This document shows, in pieces, positions 42,008-47,191 of a stretch of DNA of 47,191 bases; the first letter of the stretch is position 1; every line of letters starts with the position of its first letter. The notes under the pieces were generated by a model that worked only from the letters and a program-made list of their open reading frames with translations, searched no databases and was not told where the DNA came from. Made by a program: the position numbers and the translations under genes. The DNA comes from Eshraghiella sp051880035 (GTDB lineage: Bacteria > Bacillota > Clostridia > Lachnospirales > Lachnospiraceae): the NCBI GenBank assembly GCA_051880035.1, contig JBJENE010000037.1, positions 1 through 47,191 on the forward strand, in the 5' to 3' direction.

Positions 42008-43311
42008 ACCGCATCATCCTCCTCTTCTGTCCAATCATCATCTTCTTCATAATATTCGAGTTCAAAACACAACTTCTTTTCTTTTGCAAACTCTTCAATA
42101 AACTTTTGTTCCTGTTCATTTGGCAATTTGTTAAAAGCCCTATATGCCTGTACTATGGCATTATGTTTTACTTCAAGCGTTACTAAAGACTTAGAAGGAT
42201 TTACCTTATCTCTCATAAAAAGTATTACGGTATCACCCGACGCAACTCTCCACACATATCTGTATAGACAATTATGTTGCTGTGCTGCCTCTCTTAAAAT
42301 GTCTGAAACATCCTTTGGTATAATCATTTTGTATCTATCATTTTCATATTCATATTTTCTTTTATTGTCATAGAAGTACTGTGAGTAACGCCAATTATAA
42401 TACCCTTCATTTTCTATATACCCTTCTATCCAATCACAGATTTCGCACATTTCCTCTAAATCAACAATCATTGGATACTTAGGTAGAATGGAATAATAGT
42501 CATCTACAACCTGCTTATATTCCCTGTACCTCATATAAGCATAATATTGAGAATCCTTCCAAAGTTTTCCCAGAAATTCATACATCTTCTTATTCATTTT
42601 TTCTCCCGAATAATATATGTCTCTCAAATAGAAAACTTGGTATTTATTTATCTTCTTTCCATGAAAAGAATTATGAAAAGCAGCATATAGATTATTTAGT
42701 AATTCTCTATCCTGCAAAGTGATAATGCATTCAATTCCACCAGCATAATTAAATGCTCTAAGTATCTCTATATGTGTGTTAAATATCTCCCGCGGAGAAC
42801 TTCCAATAATATTATAGTCTTCAATTCTATCCAGATTTACAGCAATCCAATTCAAATTAGCCTTAAATAAAATTTCATAGATGCCATTTCTATGAAATGT
42901 ATAGTATATATGTAATAATACATGCCGCAGATCAGAATATAGTTCAATGTGTATATCTGTATGTTCTTTCTTAATATGGTTCACAAGATCCTTAACCATA
43001 TCATCTTCAATTACAATATTCCCTGACATATACTCAAGAAACAACTTCTCATCCTCTTGGCTAAATGAATAATCCTCAGCAATTACAAATCTTTTATATC
43101 TGTTTTGTAACATTACATCCCAAACATATATATCAATATATGCGTTCGAACCAGAATGACGATAATATGCAAAGCAACGTACAGATTCGCTATCATGAAA
43201 GGCTTCTATTTCCATATTCATGAATTCGCATTCTGATAACACAGGGAAGTTATAGGCATTAATGCTTTCGGACTTGAAAAAGAGCTTTTCAAACACATAC
43301 ATTGATACCAT
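42004..43311 (-). CDS. PcfJ-like protein
   Basis: A 435-residue cytoplasmic protein. The C-terminal third shows the PcfJ pattern: DVSDILREAAQQHNCLYRYV, ASGDTVILFMR, LVTLEVKHNAIVQAY then FNKLPNEQEQKFI. PcfJ is encoded on the enterococcal conjugative plasmid pCF10 and on many integrative elements and phages; its function is unknown. The acidic tail (EEDDDWTEEEDD) is notable. ATG at 43311 follows GGGAAG. Presence here points to gene flow from conjugative elements but no transfer genes are nearby. Confidence 0.7.
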   Translation of the reverse strand: MVSMYVFEKLFFKSESINAYNFPVLSECEFMNMEIEAFHDSESVRCFAYYRHSGSNAYIDIYVWDVMLQNRYKRFVIAEDYSFSQEDEKLFLEYMSGNIVIEDDMVKDLVNHIKKEHTDIHIELYSDLRHVLLHIYYTFHRNGIYEILFKANLNWIAVNLDRIEDYNIIGSSPREIFNTHIEILRAFNYAGGIECIITLQDRELLNNLYAAFHNSFHGKKINKYQVFYLRDIYYSGEKMNKKMYEFLGKLWKDSQYYAYMRYREYKQVVDDYYSILPKYPMIVDLEEMCEICDWIEGYIENEGYYNWRYSQYFYDNKRKYEYENDRYKMIIPKDVSDILREAAQQHNCLYRYVWRVASGDTVILFMRDKVNPSKSLVTLEVKHNAIVQAYRAFNKLPNEQEQKFIEEFAKEKKLCFELEYYEEDDDWTEEEDDAV

Positions 43312-43340
43312 TACACCACTTCCCTTCTCCATTCAGTATT

Positions 43341-44453
43341 TTATTCCTTCGAAATATAGTCTATATACTCTTGCAAACAGGAGAATTCATCCATATCTAC
43401 ATCCAATTCTATTCCCAAATACTCATTGATAGCTTCGATATATTCCAACGACTCTATTTTTCCAGCCTCCCTCGAACGAATCTCAGCTAGTTGGGTATAA
43501 TAAGCATAAAAACTTTCATCTCCATCTTTATAATCAGCAAATTCTTTCATATATACTGATGCATCATAGAACATAAGTAGATTTCTATCTTCCTTGTCCA
43601 GTTTTTGGAAAAGCTCCACTTGATTATGCTGGTATGCATGATGTACTTCATGTATTAATGTTTCGAGTACTTCATAGGAATATGCATTTTGGAGATGCTC
43701 CAAATCTATTACCACCTGGTGCGTTGAATCCCTATAATATGCCAAAGTCCCTGTAGGCAAATCATCTGTTCCGACTAGAATTTCATGAGAGAGCCCATAG
43801 TATCTAGCCTGACAATTTATAATTTTTTCCGCCACGAGTAATCTGGTCTCTATACTCAGGGTTTCCCATCTACTAGGTTCGATATCTGAAATCACTTCAA
43901 TATTTGCTTTTAAACTATGTTCATCTCCATACACTTTTACAACTTCGGCTTTAGAGTTTAACACTGTGCCGTATAGCAAGGACGATGTTGCTACCGGAAC
44001 CATTATTACTAAAGATGCTATCGCCGAATTTCTTTTCCACAATATAGCTACATTCTCGACACGACGTTTTATGATTAAGTTACGTTTGTCTCTTCTTCTA
44101 ATTCGTCTGAACAACACGAATATAGATAACAACAAAGAAATAGCTGCCGTAGCAATACCAACATAAACAATACGTGTACGGTACAGGTTCATATATGTAA
44201 TACAAACAAATACACCCCAGCATAGAATTATATTTTCGATTAGATTCAGATAATTTCGGTTTCTATTCCAGGTTAAAGCAATACATATTGCCATTACTAT
44301 TACCGACAAAATCACAAACCCCAACAAAGACTCCGTATAAGTGAATTTGGGTATGCACCTGAAAAGCAGATTCCTAAACCATAGGAAAACAAGCAAACTC
44401 CATATAATATGCTCTTTTATATACTCTTTTCGGGTCATGTTGTTTTGTTCCAT
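43341..44453 (-). CDS. Membrane protein with extracytoplasmic HExxH metalloprotease-like motif
   Basis: A 370-residue protein. Four N-terminal hydrophobic segments (WSLLVFLWFRNLLF, SLLGFVILSVIVMAICIAL, IILCWGVFVCITYM, YVGIATAAISLLLSIFVLF) are followed by a charged loop (RRIRRRDKR), a fifth segment near 155-170, and a C-terminal domain of about 200 residues. That domain contains TLIHEVHHAYQHNQ (HExxH) and EFADYKDGD, a possible third zinc ligand region. It may be a zinc protease; the family is not recognised. Start ATG 44453 has AAGGGG 8 nt upstream. It directly follows the frameshifted lipoprotein gene. Confidence 0.65.
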   Translation of the reverse strand: MEQNNMTRKEYIKEHIIWSLLVFLWFRNLLFRCIPKFTYTESLLGFVILSVIVMAICIALTWNRNRNYLNLIENIILCWGVFVCITYMNLYRTRIVYVGIATAAISLLLSIFVLFRRIRRRDKRNLIIKRRVENVAILWKRNSAIASLVIMVPVATSSLLYGTVLNSKAEVVKVYGDEHSLKANIEVISDIEPSRWETLSIETRLLVAEKIINCQARYYGLSHEILVGTDDLPTGTLAYYRDSTHQVVIDLEHLQNAYSYEVLETLIHEVHHAYQHNQVELFQKLDKEDRNLLMFYDASVYMKEFADYKDGDESFYAYYTQLAEIRSREAGKIESLEYIEAINEYLGIELDVDMDEFSCLQEYIDYISKE

Positions 44454-44477
44454 ATGTATCACCCCTTTTTCATTTGT

Positions 44478-45040
44478 TCATAAGCTGATTCTATTGTTAT
44501 TTTTTCCTGTATCATACAACAGGTCTTGCGTTTCACTATCATATACGCATATTCTGCTAAATCGAACATCTGGGTCAATCATATGTCTTGCTTGCATCAA
44601 CTCTATCAAAATAATAAAAACCAATTGACCCTGCGTATCGTAATGTGAAATAAATTCATTTACCATTTTCTTATTCATGTATAGTTCAAATTTCATCAAC
44701 GACGTATCCGCTTCATAATGTGTAACATAATTCCGAAAATCAATTCCCGCAGCAGCTTCTAATGTATCCATGAACGTCTCATTATACCAATTTTCCGCTC
44801 TTGTTCTCTGCATCCAATCATCATACTCACTCTTGTGCATCATATGTGCGTAATCATTATCATCAAGCATATAATATGGCAAATCATCACAGGCCTCATT
44901 TAGATGATTCACATATTCTTCAATTGTAGGATATTCTCTAGTTGGTGCAAACCTGTATACAACTCGACCGATTCTGTCTTGAGTGCGCATGCTGTAAGCA
45001 TAATTGAAATCATTAACATTAATACAACAACTCTTCGCAT
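44478..45040 (-). pseudogene. Lipoprotein gene split by a frameshift
   Basis: ATG at 45040 with a perfect GAGGAGG site encodes a lipoprotein signal (MRRVVVLMLMISIMLTAC, lipid Cys18), but this frame stops at 44909. A second frame from 44990 to 44478 encodes 170 residues (starting RTQDRIGRVVYRFAP) with no ribosome site of its own. The simplest reading is one secreted lipoprotein of about 185 residues interrupted by a frameshift near 44985. The mature part is not recognised; it has acidic and aromatic residues. It may be a sequencing error, a true lesion or recoding. Confidence 0.65.
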
Positions 45041-45135
45041 TAAAATACCTCCTCGCTTGCTCTTATGATATATATACGAAGCAAACCGAGATATCTCCAT
45101 TTTTATTTTAGTAAAGCCTCTTCTTTTCAAAATAA

Positions 45136-45193
45136 TAGTAGCTACTAACTTGTTATGGATAATTATTAAAACTATTGTCATTTTCGTTGTCAA
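45136..45193 (-). promoter_or_regulatory. Promoter of the lipoprotein/metalloprotease unit with a palindrome
   Basis: On the minus strand consensus TTGACA (45188-45193), a 17-bp spacer and TTTAAT (45165-45170). A perfect 12-bp palindrome TAGTAGCTACTA (45136-45147) lies about 18 bp downstream of the -10, where a repressor could act. The leader 45041-45160 otherwise holds no convincing gene. Confidence 0.6.
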
Positions 45194-45203
45194 AAAAAAT
45201 TTC

Positions 45204-45255
45204 AAAAAAGAATGTCCCATTCCATGACTTTAGCTGGTCATAGTTTTAGGACATC
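45204..45255 (-). terminator. Composite hairpin terminator after the gene remnant
   Basis: On the minus strand ATGTCC pairs with GGACAT, enclosing an inner ATGAC/GTCAT stem, followed by CTTTTTTG. It separates the remnant from the lipoprotein promoter. Confidence 0.55.
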
Positions 45256-45268
45256 CTCCACATTCCAT

Positions 45269-45470
45269 CTATAAAACAAATACAATTGCCACCATTACAA
45301 TAGTAATCTGAACGACATAGTTTACTAATCCATATTTAAGATATTCTCCTATCCCCCAAGCAATTTTCGTTCTTCGGCATCTACAATTCCTGCTTTATTA
45401 ACCTTTCCAGAAAGAATAAGACCAGCCATTGCAAACCACATAAACAGTGAAAGTTTCAGATAAAGTCAAA
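45269..45470 (-). pseudogene. Frameshifted remnant of a small membrane-protein gene
   Basis: Two overlapping minus-strand frames encode parts that look continuous: SLFMWFAMAGLILSGKVNK with AGIVDAEERK in one frame, then AWGIGEYLKYGLVNYVVQ and ITIVMVAIVFVL followed by TAG in another. A shift near 45355-45370 would join them into about 65 residues with two hydrophobic helices. There is no good start or ribosome site; it may be a 3' fragment. No family can be named. Confidence 0.4.
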
Positions 45471-45800
45471 TGTTACCGCCAGTTGATCAAGTACACGACT
45501 ATCAACAACACAGACACTCGCCGTTCCATCTCTATAGGCTATTCTTATTCGGTATTGACTGTTGCCCTGAGCACTCTGAATGGCAGATAACCAAGCAGTG
45601 TTGCCTAGCCATTTAGCAAAAATTCCCCTGATGAATCCGCTAAGGAAGCTCTTGTTTTGTGCCATACTCATCATTTTGATATGGTCTACAATCTCGGATG
45701 TAATATCAAGATGTTCTCTCCCAAACGGTATAAACGCACCTTCACTGTCAACTTTTATTCTTTTTCCCTTAAACCTGCCCGCTGTTACCACATTGACCAT
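45456..45800 (-). CDS. Hypothetical protein
   Basis: A 114-residue protein of unknown family. It has an N-terminal beta-rich stretch (GKRIKVDSEGAFIPFGREH), a central helical or amphipathic region (FLSGFIRGIFAKWLG) and a C-terminal strand pair (YRIRIAYRDGTASVCVVD). No signal peptide or clear motif. GGTGGTGGTG precedes the ATG. It lies 12 nt after the transglutaminase-like gene and is followed by the frameshifted remnant. Confidence 0.55.
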   Translation of the reverse strand: MVNVVTAGRFKGKRIKVDSEGAFIPFGREHLDITSEIVDHIKMMSMAQNKSFLSGFIRGIFAKWLGNTAWLSAIQSAQGNSQYRIRIAYRDGTASVCVVDSRVLDQLAVTFDFI

Positions 45801-45812
45801 AACACCACCACC

Positions 45813-46916
45813 TTAGATTGCGATTCTCAGTTCAGAATCGTTGACGCACACATTCTTCCAAATGTGACTTAATACAGTTTGATCAAAATATCCATCATGA
45901 AAATACTTAAAAGCACCTTTAAGAACAATCCTTTTGCTAAAAACACAAACATTTATCGTACCCGTACTGGGAATCAACTCGATTCCTCCTCCGAGAAGCC
46001 TTATTATGCTTACAAGGTCTACAAGAATCCTATTGCCGTCGTTTATAAGCAATTTAGAAGAAAACCTTACCTCAACTCCATTAATACGGCAGTTATCTGC
46101 TTTAACATCAATGTTGATTCCATCCTCTTTTTTCCAGCAAATACTTTTCCACTTAGAATCCATTGAGCGGTCACTGTACTCTTTTTTATCCCATCTATGT
46201 GTCTTAACAAAGAATTTCTCTTCTATTCCGGATTTAGTGCTGGGCATTCTGAGGGAATTCATGGAAAATGTAAAATCCACATACATCCATCGGCCATTAA
46301 TCTTTACAGCATTCCAAGCATGAGGTTCCCATCCGCCGCTTCCTTTTCCTTCACCTGTTACATAAAGAACCTTAACTCCCATATATGACAATACCAACAC
46401 TGCTATCGCCGCTATCGCCTGGCATACACCACTTCGGTTTTTAAGAAGAGCTATTGCTGTATGATCCTCTATCTGGCGTGTGTTCTTATACTCAAAATTA
46501 TTCCTTACCCATCGGTCAAACAGGTATATCTTTTCAATCTCATCACCGTGATTTTTTACCTTCCTATTAAGCAAACCAGCAATTTCAGCTGAAACACATA
46601 TCAGATCGTTAAGTTCTTTTGAGCTGCTAAAATATCTCGCATTTATAAGCAATTTCGAAAATCTTCCAAACGGATCCGAAATCATTTGAATTGAGAACTG
46701 AGATAATTGGGCTCCTGCAAAAGAACCAGCAGAATTTTTGTAAAGCGAAGTAACCCCATACTGTATATCAGAAGTCAATTCCGATGATCTAGAAAAGGTT
46801 TCTCCATGGTTCATCACATTGATAACCGTCTGATCTTCAAAGACATTCTGCGATAATCTTATCGCCCTAATGAACTGTTCAGGGGTAGATACATTCATCT
46901 CTACAATATGATTCAT
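45813..46916 (-). CDS. Transglutaminase-like protein with C-terminal copper-amine-oxidase-N-like domain
   Basis: A 367-residue protein. The transglutaminase-like core has Cys in NRSGVCQAIAAIAVL, His in GWEPHAWNAVKI and Asp in GRWMYVDFTFSMN, the usual Cys-His-Asp triad. The C-terminal 80 residues (CRINGVEVRFSSKLLINDG then LVDLVSIIRLLGGGIEL) resemble the Cu_amine_oxidN1 repeat found in Firmicutes surface proteins. No signal peptide is seen, which is odd for that domain. It could act as a peptidase or amide cross-linker. GGGGG lies 7 nt before ATG 46916. It begins right after the DUF2625-like gene. Confidence 0.75.
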   Translation of the reverse strand: MNHIVEMNVSTPEQFIRAIRLSQNVFEDQTVINVMNHGETFSRSSELTSDIQYGVTSLYKNSAGSFAGAQLSQFSIQMISDPFGRFSKLLINARYFSSSKELNDLICVSAEIAGLLNRKVKNHGDEIEKIYLFDRWVRNNFEYKNTRQIEDHTAIALLKNRSGVCQAIAAIAVLVLSYMGVKVLYVTGEGKGSGGWEPHAWNAVKINGRWMYVDFTFSMNSLRMPSTKSGIEEKFFVKTHRWDKKEYSDRSMDSKWKSICWKKEDGINIDVKADNCRINGVEVRFSSKLLINDGNRILVDLVSIIRLLGGGIELIPSTGTINVCVFSKRIVLKGAFKYFHDGYFDQTVLSHIWKNVCVNDSELRIAI

Positions 46917-46920
46917 CACA

Positions 46921-47191
46921 TCATCCCCCTTGCCTTAGAAACATGTTATAAGCTGCAGCCTTTCCCATTAAGTACTCCATCATGTCAACGATTGGCTTAT
47001 CACCTTTTTCAGGTCTCCAACCATTGCTGAACAAATCTTCTGATGTCAATCCTGACATCCACTTCAGAAACTGTGCATATCTCAAATCCAGATTTTCCCA
47101 CACAAAACTATCCTTAGTAAGATACAATATACTGCCCATCGCCGCATCCCTGCACGCCCCTGAATTAAGTGCAAAGATATTTCCGCTGATA
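46921..47191 (-). CDS. DUF2625-like protein (partial, runs off right edge)
   Basis: The frame is open to the window edge; about 89 C-terminal residues are present. Reading from the edge it contains IFALNSGACRDAAMGSILYL and SFVWENLDLRYAQFLKWMSG, which match the DUF2625 pattern (loop, then strand, then DLxYxxFLxW). The family is of unknown function and often lies in toxin-immunity neighbourhoods. The internal ATG at 47139 is not the true start because similarity continues upstream. It ends four bases before the transglutaminase-like gene. Confidence 0.6.
   Translation of the reverse strand, partial: ISGNIFALNSGACRDAAMGSILYLTKDSFVWENLDLRYAQFLKWMSGLTSEDLFSNGWRPEKGDKPIVDMMEYLMGKAAAYNMFLRQGG

Noticed and set aside
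36485..43332. Complete RiPP biosynthetic cluster around the PqqD-like/M50 gene
   Set aside because: No radical SAM enzyme, cyclase, transporter or precursor peptide was seen.
44909..45220. 103-codon frame starting at 45220 as a full gene
   Set aside because: Its first 60 codons contain the promoter and palindrome; the real start is ATG 45040 with a GAGGAGG site.
32422..47191. Prophage
   Set aside because: No structural, packaging, lysis or integrase genes; PcfJ-like and phosphoesterase genes alone are not sufficient.

Overview
The window looks like a chromosomal segment of an anaerobic, low-GC gut-type Clostridia, most likely a Lachnospiraceae member. This is an inference from gene content (D-proline reductase genes, AmiCDEF-type peptide importer, GH5 cellulase with a ricin-type module, HD-GYP protein), AT-rich sequence and strong AGGAGG ribosome binding sites. 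Almost every gene lies on the minus strand; only a PucR-type and an AraC-type regulator lie on the plus strand. No rRNA, tRNA, integrase, transposase or CRISPR array was found.

Region 1 (1-20200) is amino-acid and peptide metabolism. prdC and a left-truncated prdA belong to D-proline (Stickland) reduction. Next comes a complete oligopeptide ABC importer (oppB, oppC, oppD, oppF, a membrane-anchored ApbE-like protein, and a lipoprotein binding protein), then a PepF-type M3 oligopeptidase. A three-gene operon (pentein amidinohydrolase, PLP aminotransferase, D-2-hydroxyacid dehydrogenase) is divergent from a PucR regulator. Together these suggest peptide uptake, peptide cleavage and fermentation of the released amino acids. 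The binding protein appears circularly permuted relative to the AmiA/OppA family, and three transcription units here carry an intrinsic-terminator hairpin inside their leader.

Region 2 (18200-32300) is mixed. It holds a secreted esterase, an AraC regulator, a secreted GH5 cellulase and a cytoplasmic GH2 glycosidase. Between them sits a signalling or defence-like block: vWA protein, helix-turn-helix protein, TIR-DUF4357 protein, HD-GYP protein, macro domain protein, and an AAA/DUF4143 ATPase whose promoter is embedded in three direct repeats spaced exactly 33 bp. It ends with an unrecognised protein built from an internal duplication and a 56-residue EF-hand-like microprotein.

Region 3 (32300-47191) is an accessory cassette of mostly small, tightly packed or overlapping genes. 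It includes a RES-domain protein, an AbiEi/AbiEii type IV toxin-antitoxin pair with a clear promoter-operator, TatD, a RdgB/HAM1-like pyrophosphatase fused to a DnaA N-terminal-like domain, a peptidase S51 protein, a PqqD-like/M50 membrane protease, two metallophosphoesterases, a protein resembling only the C-terminal domain of FtsZ, a PcfJ-like protein, a membrane metalloprotease, a frameshifted lipoprotein gene, a gene remnant, a transglutaminase-like protein and a DUF2625-like gene cut by the right edge. Several domain assignments here rest on pattern recognition by eye and are marked accordingly.
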